Assembly (NCBI GenBank): GCA_000818945.1
Contig: KN805418.1
Span: forward strand, 198,184-262,183
From: Schizochytrium sp. CCTCC M209059
Lineage: Eukaryota; Sar; Bigyra; Thraustochytrida; Thraustochytriidae
Reading direction: 5' to 3'
Length of the DNA stretch: 64,000 nt
The notes under the pieces were generated by a model. It worked only from the letters and a program-made list of their open reading frames with translations. It was not told where the DNA came from and made no database searches. Shown in pieces: positions 26,481 through 35,677 of this stretch (positions are counted from its first letter, which is position 1; every line of letters starts with the position of its first letter). The translations under genes were made by a program, and so were the position numbers.

Positions 26481-26500
26481 CGATCGATCGATCGATCGAT
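26481..26500. repeat. (CGAT)5 microsatellite
   Basis: Five perfect CGAT units, followed by TGCT repeats. The unit is self-complementary. Confidence 0.9.
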
Positions 26501-26636
26501 TGCTTGCTTGTTGCAGTTGGTTGACTCTTTACTGCGTCGGATCCTGTCAAAATTGCAAGCTTGTATTGTAGCCCAAGATCAGTTTATTACTTTCCGTTCA
26601 AGCATCAGTGACAAAGAAAGACCCCACGCCTAGGAC

Positions 26637-29197
26637 TTAAAGATGATTAATGTGCTTGGCAGCCTCAAAGTTGAGGCGAGTGATCTTGGCAGTGCCGAGG
26701 ACGCACTCCGGAAGCTCATAGTCTTCTTCACCCTGAACGAGAAACGCACTCCGAATGCGAATGCTTTCAGAGGTCTCACGAAATTGGCTAAAGATCGTAC
26801 GGGCGATCATGCCAAATTTGTGAACCATGATGCACGCTTCAATGCAGCCACCCTCAATATTCTTGGCACGCTCCAGGTGCGCAGTCTTGAAGAGAATGAC
26901 AGGCTTGCCGTTGAGAGAGTGCAAACGTTTGGGGATGGGGAGATCACTAATGTTTGCAGCCATGCCAATGCCCTTGAAGCGACGGCGCACGTCCTCATTG
27001 TACTCGAACTCTGTACAGAAGCGCTTCCACAGGAGCACTTCGGGCCGCTCCGCATCCTCTGCGGCGGCCTTGGCCGTCTCCGGGTTGATGGCAAAGTAAA
27101 AGACAACCGAGACGCCGGGATCTTCACCTCCAAACATGCTTGGCGCTTTGAGTGGGACCTGAATGTTGACAACGAAAAGTCGCGGACAGCCGCTGGCTTT
27201 AATCACCCCGAGGTCATCGCACTTGCGCGGCGGAGGCATATTGACAAAGGAGTGGATGCTGTCTAGCTTGTTGTCGCCTTTAAGCAAATCCATTCCGACA
27301 AGCTCGTACAAGGGCGGCGCGGAAGCCGCCTTTTGTTTTGATACCTTGTATCCGACCTGACGAAGACTAAAGACAGATCCTTCGCAGGAGTCCCACGTGC
27401 ATTCTTGCTGGTCGTCTTCGGGTGCTTGCTTCATGGTACTGCCAGCCGCGGGTTTGCCGTTGATCTCATAAGGAGACGCAGTTTCGCTTGCGACCTTGGC
27501 AGCAATGACGGCAGGCGCAGCGCTGGCCGAGCCCGCATTGTCGCCATCAATGGCCTCAACGCCGCCAGCTGCACCCGTTGCAGTCGCTGCGGCTACTGCT
27601 GCGGCGCCAGCGGCGGCGGCGGCGGCGGCGGCGGCGGCAGCTGGGGTGGACGCTGCAGTTGAAGATTTTGCCGTTAAGGGAGACGCCAAAGCTCCGGCCC
27701 CGCTCGGCGCAGCGGCAGTGGACCCCGGGGCTGCCGCGAGATCTGCGCCGGCAGGAACGGCGTCGACAAGGTGCGGGTTCTGAAGATAATGCGCGACGCG
27801 GTCAAACTTGCCCTGAAGGAGTTTGACGGCCTTGTTGTAGCGAAAAACGGCCGCGTCATGCTCGTTCGCGAGCTTCTCGTAGTAAACGATAAAGGATAAA
27901 AAGGCCAAATTGAGAAGCATGGCGACGGAGACATTTCCCATGGATGGCCCAGCGTAGCAAATCATATTGATGGCGATCAAGCAGGCGAGCGCCATGTATG
28001 GATCGATTCGGATAGCGCGCTGGCCGTTATCAGGTACGATTGTTTTCGAGGACTCCACGACGGGGAGTACATGCTCGAAAATGACAGCCTGGAGATGTGT
28101 GAGCTCATGACTGAGCTCCGCCGCGACGGCCTCGGTCGCAGATGTATCTGCAACGCTGTCCTTGTCGCGGTCGTAAATGGAAAACATGGACGAAGGGACG
28201 TAGCCGTCGAGCAATTGGCCGGCGCCAACTTTGTTTGGGTCCTGGGCCTGCTTGAGGAGTACATGCGCGCGGCGCAAGAGGTCCACCCACTTTTCCGCCA
28301 GCTCTTTATTCTTGGCGCGCAAAACAATGTTGGTGTTGTTTGATTGCGTCATGCTATTCTTTTTGATTTCGCCGCAATCGAGATGGATGAGACTGCCCTC
28401 CGTTGCACTTTCGGTCGTGTACATGTTGCGCATGTCTGCGATGCGGATGTGGCCACGTTCGTCACCCAGAAGGGCGCTGGTTTCACCCTTGCCACCGCGC
28501 CTGGGGACCAAGTAGTAGTACAGAGTGCTTGGCGTGAGCACGAAGAAGCGCTTGCCCCAGCCGGCTTTCCAGTTTCCATCGCGCTTCTTTTCGAGCTTTC
28601 CGGCGGCGAGAATCCACGCGCGGGGGTCGCAATCGTATGCATAAATGGCATCCTCTTGAGCCGCTGTTGCCCCGCGCAAGGGGGTTGAGGCGGCGCTCGC
28701 GTTGCTCATGTAAGTCTGCATACTAGGGCCTGCATCGAGCGTGGATGAGGTATATGTACCAAGGTGTCGGGCAGCTAAGTTGGACGGAGATGAGGGTGCG
28801 CGTGGGGAGCGCTCTCCGTCGTCGCAGCTTGACACGGAAATGTTGGAGCTGACGCCACGTGCCGAAAGCAGTCGCGAGGTCCCTACGGCTCCCTGCTGGA
28901 CGCTGTTGCCAGCAGCGGCGTCGAAAATCGCGGACTGCGGCCTCGATAACGGTGTTCCGGGGCGTTGCATCTCGTCGTCGTCAAAGCTCCCTGACCGGAA
29001 GCTGCTGCTGGGCGCAGTGAGAACCGTCGACACCCCCGTCGCGGTGCTCTCCTGACGGTTCATCGTCTGTGCTTGATGCAATTGATGGGAGGACTGCTGG
29101 TTCTGCTGTTGCGCAAAGTCGCGCAATTTCAATTCGACGGCCTGCTCTACAACGCTGCGCAGGTCATCGAGGTCTACTTCCAAGCGCGGCGTCTGCA

Positions 29198-29232
<35 letters not shown>

Positions 29233-29360
29233 GACGCGGCGACGACCTCCGACAGCGTGCCTCGCAGCCTGCGCCCCGTCGTGCGCGCCGACGCGGGCCT
29301 CTGCTTCTCGCGCGCCGCCGCGGCAGCCGCCGCCGCCGCCGCCGCGCCGTTCTGCGCCAT
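26637..29360 (-). CDS. PH domain + DUF1336 (EDR2-like) protein
   Basis: A 907-residue protein. Residues 1-60 hold poly-Ala and poly-Gln; 60-240 are Ser-rich and disordered. Residues 250-368 form a PH domain (GKLEKKRDGNWKAGWGKRFF, then STLYYYL, ending in a helix with EKWVDLLRRAH). Residues 453-494 are strongly hydrophobic (one or two membrane helices), followed by a Pro/Ala linker. Residues 655-890 match the DUF1336 domain of plant EDR2: WDSCEGSVFSLR near the start, LFVVNIQVPLK, RRRFKGIGMAANISDLPIPK and VHKFGMIARTIFSQFRE. In plants such proteins combine PH, START and DUF1336 and act in lipid-linked signalling at membranes. No START domain is recognisable here. A membrane-anchored lipid-responsive regulator is inference. 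ATG 29360 follows 20 bases from an assembly gap, and the frame stays open into it, so a longer N-terminus is possible. Confidence 0.85.
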
Positions 29361-29380
29361 GTCGCGCCGCCGCTCCGATC

Positions 29381-29445
29381 NNNNNNNNNNNNNNNNNNNN
29401 NNNNNNNNNNNNNNNNNNNNNNNNNNNNNNNNNNNNNNNNNNNNN
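29381..29445. other. Assembly gap (65 N)
   Basis: A run of 65 undetermined bases begins 20 bp upstream of the PH-DUF1336 start codon. Flanks are extremely GC-rich (GCC/CCG repeats), which probably caused the gap; its true length is unknown. Confidence 0.98.
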
Positions 29446-29843
29446 GTCGCACGGCCGCCGCGCGCCCTCGAACCTGGACTGCGGCGAGGCGGAGACGCCT
29501 ATCTTGAGCGCCTCGCGCAACGCAAGCAAGGAAGGCCCCGTTGAGTATACGTAGTACTACGTACGTATACGTACGTGCATTTATACTCTTATTTTGTGGT
29601 GGTATACACCATACCCTGGTATACTACATAGCGACGGCTTGCCTTGCCCGGCGCGAGAGCCGAGGGGGCACTACTACTTTTATGTACTGCACCGGGACCT
29701 TGTCCGCGCGCGGCGAGGAGCCACAGGCAGCCAGGAGGCCGTTGCCGATGTGCACGAGTTGTGTGCAGATGCATGCACCTGGAGAGGCTGCTTGCTTGGA
29801 TGGGCATTCGTTCGATCGAGGGGCATGAAAACTTGGGCTGGAA

Positions 29844-29861
29844 GGGGGGGGGGGGGGGGGG
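29844..29861 (+). repeat. Homopolymer G run (18 G)
   Basis: Eighteen consecutive G, preceded by GGAA. It could form a G-quadruplex, and its length is prone to sequencing error. Confidence 0.9.
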
Positions 29862-30576
29862 CTCTCGATGGTGTATACTGGAGGAGCTTGCCACTGTTTG
29901 TGGATTCCTGGATGCTGGGCGGATGGTGTCGCGAGTCATCAAGGCAATGCTCCCCATGACATGCCCAATAAAGTCGCTCATGAAAGAACAAACTGTAAAA
30001 TCCAAGTTACCAAAAGTTTGTCCCTAAGAAAATATGGTCGTCCATCGATTGGAAAAGCTGGTGCACGCGATGCTCAAGAGAGTATTCAATCTCAACGCCC
30101 TCTTTGCAACTTTCGAGGTCAAGAATTACGAATATTTGGCCAATGGCGAGAGCATCTTCGCTTCTTCTGTTTCCAGGAGCATTTGATATTGCGCAAGGCT
30201 GTCTGTCAAAAGACGCTAGCCTAGTACAAGAGCTTTCTCGATTGCACATTCTCAAGCTGAACCAGCATTCAGAAAGAACGCTTCTGTGTATCTTTTGCAG
30301 CTAGGCCTACTGCGCTGCGCCCGTGCTCCAATTCACTCGCATCGCTTGCTTCATAGATCCCACGCAAAGACTTCTCTTCTCCTTCCCACGAAATTCTCTC
30401 TTCTTTCTCCCCATGCTCGCTCGCACATTCTCATGCAGCAGCAACAGGGCCTCGCGCCACCTCACCGCCAGATCCCCGAACGCACGATGTAAAGGGATGA
30501 CTCTGTACGAACGCCCTACGTGCACCACCCGCACCACGAAAGCTCATCATCTTCCCTTTCTTGGAACATCCTCGCC

Positions 30577-30600
30577 GTGCGTGCGTGCGTGCGTGCGTGC
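30577..30600. repeat. (GTGC)6 microsatellite
   Basis: Six perfect GTGC units, followed by AGTGCGTGC. Confidence 0.9.
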
Positions 30601-30887
30601 AGTGCGTGCACCTGAAGTTGGCCTTTTCCCTGGTGTCATCACCATCAATATCACCATCATCATCATCATCATCGAGTCCGTCCACCCACACGTCATGCAG
30701 AAAGCACCTTCTGCTCTCTTTCATAAACGCGCGAGTCCGCTGCGGCGTCGCCAACTCGGCAGCGATACGATCACCGATGACCGAGCCTCGACGGGTGACG
30801 TGACCCCGGCCAAGGCGCGGCATCGCACGTGTCCTCGGCCTGGGCCTCCTGTTATACATTCTACCACACCATGATGGACTTGCATGC

Positions 30888-33263
30888 TTGCAAGACGGCA
30901 GAGCAGAGCAGAGCAGAGCAGAGCAGAGCAGAGCAGAGCAGAGCGAGATCTTGCGCGTCTCGAGGCGGCGCGGCGAGAGCGTGCGGGCTTGCGTGCGTGC
31001 GCGAAAGCTGCGCGGCGGGCGGGCGGGCGCGCGGGAGGGAGGGCAGCTGTCGCCGCTGGTGAGGCTGGTGACGAGCGATGTGGTGGCGGCGGCCAGCGGC
31101 AAGGTCGTGGGCTTCGTGTACGAGGTCGACGCCGCGAGCGGGCGCGACGTGGTGTTTCACCTGGACGTGAGTGGGTCGGAAAACCTGGAACTGCGCGAAG
31201 GCACGGGCCGCATGAAGAAAACGAGCATCGCAGGCGGCAGCCCGCGCACCGAGGTGGGCAAAGTCATGGTCACCGACAAGGATAAACCGTGGTCGCTGCA
31301 GTGCAGATACACGTGGACGGAGAAGGAGACAACCTCCAAGGAAGTGGCGAGTGGGATCGTGCTGGAAACCACCGACATGTGGACCAAAGGGCGGTCCATG
31401 ACGGCCATCGAGTACACGCTCCGTTCGTCGCTGCACAAACGGGTTGTCTTCACGATGGACTTTTCGGGCAGCGAGAATCTCGACCTGGCGACGGGCGGGC
31501 TCAAGCTCCGCACGGTGGTGGAGCCAACGTCAACAGCTACGGTAGGTTATCTGCAAGTCATCAACCCTATGCTGCAGTGGAAGCTCAAGTGCGAGTATCA
31601 GTGGTCCGAGGAGCTGCCGGACCGACCCGTGGTCGGGCGTCCTGAGCGTCGCGAGCTGAGCCCTGGTATTGTGCTCATTACCACGCGGACCGAAACTGGC
31701 GGAGCTGACGCCTTTCGCTACCAGTTGGCGTGCTCCAAAAATGCGGTCATCGACTTTCGTCTCGACTGCTCGGACAGCACCAACGTTGCGCTGAAAGATA
31801 ACGAGTCTTCGGCAAAGCTTCGTACAGTGGTGCAGCCATGGGATCGGGTCGACGTGGGCACGATTGTTGTAACGAACCCAGCCAAGCCATGGTCGCTCAA
31901 GTGCAAGTTCTCATGGACGGAGCGGCCACCCAAACCGCCAACCTTTGCAGCTTCATCGCCAGGTACTAATGCTGCAAGCAGTAGTGGAGGAACCGACGAT
32001 GCCAGTGGGGCTGCGGTGGATGCTATCACAGAGCACATTTCATCGCTGGACGTCTCGGAGGACGACAATCCGCAGATCAACGTCTTTCACGTCGAACGAA
32101 GTTCTTCGGGTGCGCTCGACGGTGATGATGCGCAGCGGACACTTGGATCCGCCACCATGGATCCTCGTGTGTCCTCTGCGGTTGCACTTCCATCGCGACC
32201 AGCACCGGGACTTTCATCTTCTGCGCCCGAGCATGCACCAAGCGCGCAGCCTCCGGTGCGCTCGGCCCCTGCGATTTCTGCAGAAGGTCCGGGCGCTTCA
32301 TCCGGCCCTTCATCGTCACCCGTGTCATCGCCAGCACCAGCACCAGCACCAGCACAAACACAAACAGAAACACAAGCACCGGCAGAAAAACAAGCACAAG
32401 CACAAGCTTCTACCGCAAAGCCTGATGCGGGGCAATCTTCGTCGGCAGAAACGTCGGCGACGCGCCCGGGTGCGCCACTTTCTTCGCGCCGACCGGCACC
32501 GACGCCCTTGAACTTGGGTCAAGACAGCGCCAAGCTGGAACCGATCCCGCCACCGGGCGTGGCACTCCGCCAAACGTCTGTCTCGAGCGTTCAGTCGGAA
32601 GGTACAACGGCGCCACCAATTCATGTGTCAGTGCCGATGGCGCCACCAAAGCCTGAAAACGATTCGGGCGTTGCCGACAAGGACGAATCCTCGGCAGACT
32701 GCAAGGAGATTGCCTCAAACATATTTTTGACAACGCTGCGTATTCCAGGTGAACCCATGCGCATCCGCTACAAGCTGGAGGTACGCAAACCTGCCAAAGT
32801 GACGTTTCGTGGTGACTTTTCGGGATCAACGAATTTAGCGCTCAAAGATGAGGATTCCCCCTTGAAACGCGAGGTTGTGGTGGAGCCCTTTAAAGCCACG
32901 ACTGTGGCCGAGTTACGTCTTATCGACTGGAGTCCGAGCACGAATTGGTCTCTTCGGTGCAACTACACGTTTGAGGAGCAGGACGTGATGCTGGAGACGC
33001 GCGCACGACCTTCAATTTCTGGGGCATCTGACGCTGGATCTGCTGCCGGGGGCACGGAGGACGAGCTTTCCCAGTTCCTTGCTGGTCTCGGACTGTCCGA
33101 GTATCTGGCAGCCTTTCGCGCCGAGCAAGTCGACATGGTATTGCTCGAAGAGATGGCCGCTGACGAGCCGTCGTTGCGGGATACTCTGCGCGAGTTGGGC
33201 ATTGCCAAGCTCGGCCCACGCGAGAAAATCGTCACGGCCATGCGCAAGCGACGTGTACAGTAG
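30888..33263 (+). CDS. Four-repeat beta-domain protein with C-terminal SAM domain (5' end uncertain)
   Basis: The frame gives 791 residues from 30888, but that codon is TTG and no ATG is in frame upstream. Secure coding starts near 31040. A domain of about 92 residues occurs four times (about 54-145, 152-242, 255-345 and 605-697). Shared features are a (S)GIVLxTT opening, a hydrophobic strand, DFSGSENLxL, a VVEP...VGxLxV strand, and a WSLKCxYxW close. I do not recognise this family; the pattern suggests a small beta-sandwich. Between copies 3 and 4 lies a disordered Ser/Pro/Ala/Gln linker (about 350-600) with an APAPAPAQTQTETQ run. Residues 725-788 are a SAM domain (LSQFLAGLGLSEYLAAFRAE), usually a protein-interaction or oligomerisation module. 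The first in-frame ATG inside the ORF (residue 109) would cut copy 1, so an upstream exon or a mis-sized repeat is more likely. Confidence 0.75.
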   Translation: MQDGRAEQSRAEQSRAEQSEILRVSRRRGESVRACVRARKLRGGRAGAREGGQLSPLVRLVTSDVVAAASGKVVGFVYEVDAASGRDVVFHLDVSGSENLELREGTGRMKKTSIAGGSPRTEVGKVMVTDKDKPWSLQCRYTWTEKETTSKEVASGIVLETTDMWTKGRSMTAIEYTLRSSLHKRVVFTMDFSGSENLDLATGGLKLRTVVEPTSTATVGYLQVINPMLQWKLKCEYQWSEELPDRPVVGRPERRELSPGIVLITTRTETGGADAFRYQLACSKNAVIDFRLDCSDSTNVALKDNESSAKLRTVVQPWDRVDVGTIVVTNPAKPWSLKCKFSWTERPPKPPTFAASSPGTNAASSSGGTDDASGAAVDAITEHISSLDVSEDDNPQINVFHVERSSSGALDGDDAQRTLGSATMDPRVSSAVALPSRPAPGLSSSAPEHAPSAQPPVRSAPAISAEGPGASSGPSSSPVSSPAPAPAPAQTQTETQAPAEKQAQAQASTAKPDAGQSSSAETSATRPGAPLSSRRPAPTPLNLGQDSAKLEPIPPPGVALRQTSVSSVQSEGTTAPPIHVSVPMAPPKPENDSGVADKDESSADCKEIASNIFLTTLRIPGEPMRIRYKLEVRKPAKVTFRGDFSGSTNLALKDEDSPLKREVVVEPFKATTVAELRLIDWSPSTNWSLRCNYTFEEQDVMLETRARPSISGASDAGSAAGGTEDELSQFLAGLGLSEYLAAFRAEQVDMVLLEEMAADEPSLRDTLRELGIAKLGPREKIVTAMRKRRVQ
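30901..30944 (+). repeat. (GAGCA)8 microsatellite at the 5' end of a coding frame
   Basis: Eight perfect GAGCA units plus GAGCG. The 5-bp unit is not a multiple of three, so each gain or loss changes the frame that joins upstream ATGs (30871, 30874 and 30884) to the downstream ORF. Confidence 0.9.
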
Positions 33264-34054
33264 AATCGGGGCAATAACTTCCTTTTCTTTTTTTCTCTTC
33301 CCATTTTGCCCTTTTCCCCCGCCTCCTTTTTCCAACTTCAAAGTCATGTGCGAATCTTTATTACTCATTCCACCTTCTAACCTTGATGCTCCCTCAAGCC
33401 GGCCGGGCAAAGTAGGATGTCCTTTGCATGCATCAAAACACTGCATTTCTGCACGATGGAAATGCAGAGCTGCTCGCGTATTGGCGTTTCGTATCATTCA
33501 GTAGCGCATGTAGGTAGGTAGGTCGGTAGGTCGTACAAGTTGTAAGTAAAAAAAAAGTGAGGATCGTTCGGTATATACGTCTCACAAATCGGGCGAGACT
33601 TGCGCGGAGCAAGGGACAACGCGAAGCTATCTCTTGTTGGGGGAGGTGTATTTGTGACTCGCAAATAGTTCACAAACTGAGCAAGACGCAATCGAAAATG
33701 GGACAACAATGAACCATTCTCTTTCTTGGGGGAAGGAACTCTGATTCACAAGCTCAACAAAACGTAGTCAAAAACAGACCGACGTAGAGTCACCTATTTG
33801 GGGGAACTGAGCGTGATTCGCAAATGATTTACAAGCTGAGCAAGACGCAGTACGGGACGGTATCAAAATCAATGACAAGGCAATATAAAGTAAGAAAGGC
33901 TGTAGCGAGATGTGCTTCTTGCGGACAATGAAGGCAGGCAGGCAGGCAGGCAGGCGAGCAAACAGGTAGAGGAAAATTTTACAAGTAAAATGAGCGACCG
34001 CGCGGGAGGGGGTTATATAGAGGAGGATCGACTCAAACTCTTTGGTCATGCCAA
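33264..34054. other. Convergent intergenic region with an imperfect tandem repeat
   Basis: A spacer of about 0.8 kb. Three imperfect copies of a 50-65-bp element start TTGGGGGA and run through GTGATTCGCAAATGATTTAC-like and GAGCAAGACGCAGT-like segments, at about 33635-33700, 33726-33775 and 33799-33862. The middle copy is shorter. Simple repeats lie at 33511-33533 (GTAG-type) and 33933-33952, (GGCA)5. No gene is seen. Confidence 0.65.
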
Positions 34055-35677
34055 TTAGGCACCCGATTGACTGCCATGAATAACCAACTTGGGGCGGTAC
34101 TTCATTTCCGTGTAAATGTGAAAGCTGCCTTCAGAGAGCGGCGGTGGCAGAGCAATGCCTGCGACATCTTCGGGCGCCTCATTAAGGGGGAAGACCCGGG
34201 TATCAGAGGACGACGAGGCGGTGGTGGTGGCTTTCTCATTTCCACTGTTCATTGCAGCAAGCGCGTCCGCAGAAGGTGCAGATGCCGAGGAGAGAAGACC
34301 AGGGGTGCAAGATGTAGGTTTGATCTCGTGGGCAAAGTCGAGGCGCTGGGACAGGGGAGCCTTGGGTGAGATGCCATCGTAAATGCTACGTTTGACCTGG
34401 GCCGGAAGGGGCTCGATGCCGACGGGTTGATGATTGAGCCAGACGTTGGCCAGAAAGGTGATGCGACGGCGGTCCTTGGGAGGAACGAGCGCATTCGGCT
34501 TGAGGGAGCCCATTTCCTGGGTCGGGACAGAATGAGCCCTCGCAAAGGAGGATGGAACACCGTGCATGAGGCGGCCGTCAAAGACGAGATGACGGCCAGC
34601 CTGCGGATAGCAGACGGCCATGTTGCCAGGAATGGCGTCGGCCGTGTATTCAAAAGCAGCCTTTTCATTTGAATAGACGAGTGGGGTAACGACCGTGGGC
34701 GCGCCTTCGGCAGATAGGTACGTGACGGTGGAGAGCGCGGGTGAGACGTAGACGGCAGCGAGAGCAGAAAGCGTCTCGTCCTTGTCGATGTGGAAGGGGA
34801 TGCTCGAAACCTCTTCTTCGTCCATCTCGTCAACGTCTTCGTCCTCGTCCTCGTCGTCAGCAGCCTGGGCGTCGTTCTTACTGGAGCGTTCGTCGCTGTT
34901 GCCATTGCGCTTGCTTTCGCTTTCGCTGCCGCTACCGGCGACTGGCCCGGTAGGACTACCGGCGCTCCCGGTGCTCTCGCTCCGGTTGCTTTTGTTGCAG
35001 GCATCGACACCGATATTGATAGTGTTTGCAGTGGTCGTCTTGGTGGTGATGTCGATTGTGTCGGTGGCGTTGGCGGTATCTGCTTTTGTCGGGGATGCCG
35101 GGATGCAACGGCGCTTTTGTGGAGTGGGCGCCATGGTTGCGGTTGCATCATCGGGTGCCGAGTCCGCATCCTCGTGGGTTTCCGTGGGGGCGTCGCGAAG
35201 CTGCACCCACCACTCGACGCCACTCGTTTCGATGTCATAATCTGCGTCCTTGGTGTGTATCCTAAAGATGCGGCTCGCGAGGGCCTCGAGGACATTGTAG
35301 TCCTCGTGTTCCTCGTCGAGAATGTGGTCCATCTTTTTGGCAGGGATCCAAAAGGTGGCGTCAACCTCTTCCTCGCGTTTCGACAGCGCATCAAGCTTGC
35401 TGGATGCCTCCGTCACTGCGCGGAGGTACGCAGTTCCCTGTCCCTCGGCGTCTCCATCTTTCTCGGTCCTGCTGCGTTTCCGCTGCGGCGCGGGTTGTTG
35501 TTGTTGTTGGTGGTGGTCGTGCTCAGGGCCTGCACTCGGGTTTTCGTCTCCAGACTGAAGGACGTCCTCCCAAACCCGGCACTGAAAGGCGAGTTTCTTT
35601 GCGTAGGTGCCTTCCACGCGGCCGTCTTCGTCGAGCGCCACGTCGAGCGCGGCGGCGTCCATGCTTGCCTGCTGCAT
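34055..35677 (-). CDS. 2-oxoglutarate/Fe(II) dioxygenase-like protein
   Basis: A 540-residue protein. The C-terminal half has the 2OG-Fe(II) signature: PFHIDKDE gives H296 and D298, LVFDGRLMHGVPSSF gives the distal H372, and RRRITFLANVWLN supplies the Arg (R404 or R405) expected to bind the 2OG carboxylate. The strands between (ALSTVTYLSAEGAPTVVTPL) fit a jelly-roll core. WWVQLRD (156-162), which I expect to lie close before the HxD strand in related proteins, is separated from it by about 130 residues of Thr/Asn/Ser/Asp/Glu low complexity ending in an acidic run. Residues 55-75 hold a Gln tract and a basic KRKRSRTEK-like stretch that may be a nuclear signal. Substrate unknown. ATG 35677 is the first; M6 is a possible alternative. 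Confidence 0.7.
   Translation of the reverse strand: MQQASMDAAALDVALDEDGRVEGTYAKKLAFQCRVWEDVLQSGDENPSAGPEHDHHQQQQQPAPQRKRSRTEKDGDAEGQGTAYLRAVTEASSKLDALSKREEEVDATFWIPAKKMDHILDEEHEDYNVLEALASRIFRIHTKDADYDIETSGVEWWVQLRDAPTETHEDADSAPDDATATMAPTPQKRRCIPASPTKADTANATDTIDITTKTTTANTINIGVDACNKSNRSESTGSAGSPTGPVAGSGSESESKRNGNSDERSSKNDAQAADDEDEDEDVDEMDEEEVSSIPFHIDKDETLSALAAVYVSPALSTVTYLSAEGAPTVVTPLVYSNEKAAFEYTADAIPGNMAVCYPQAGRHLVFDGRLMHGVPSSFARAHSVPTQEMGSLKPNALVPPKDRRRITFLANVWLNHQPVGIEPLPAQVKRSIYDGISPKAPLSQRLDFAHEIKPTSCTPGLLSSASAPSADALAAMNSGNEKATTTASSSSDTRVFPLNEAPEDVAGIALPPPLSEGSFHIYTEMKYRPKLVIHGSQSGA

Larger units (their letters stand above)
25929..26636. other. Spacer: glyoxalase II leader and PH-DUF1336 3' region
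   Basis: On the minus strand a frame of about 100 codons with coding-like composition (roughly 26331 to 25930) ends in TAG one base before the glyoxalase II ATG. It has no in-frame ATG near its start; the only one is at about 26152 (MARLGIPADD...). Its 3' half becomes Arg/Gly/Ala low complexity. It could be a uORF, a second gene's fragment or part of an alternative 5' exon. A (CGAT)5 microsatellite lies at 26481-26500. Confidence 0.4.
29361..30887. other. Divergent intergenic region with assembly gap and simple repeats
   Basis: This 1.5-kb region lies between two divergent genes. It holds the N gap, a 16-bp perfect palindrome of TACGTA type at 29548-29563, an 18-G run, (GTGC)6 at 30577-30600 and (ATC)6 at 30656-30673. 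A minus-strand frame at 30007-30255 ends ...HRVHQLFQSMDDHIFLGTNF and looks faintly protein-like, but nothing supports it as a gene. Confidence 0.6.

Noticed and set aside
26643..27266. Plus-strand ORF of 207 codons opposite the DUF1336 domain
   Set aside because: Overlaps the conserved DUF1336 region on the opposite strand and shows no recognisable motif.
29545..29577. TACGTA-rich inverted repeat as a possible transposon end
   Set aside because: Only a 16-bp palindrome within short tandem TACG/TATACG units; no partner end, target duplication or transposase nearby.
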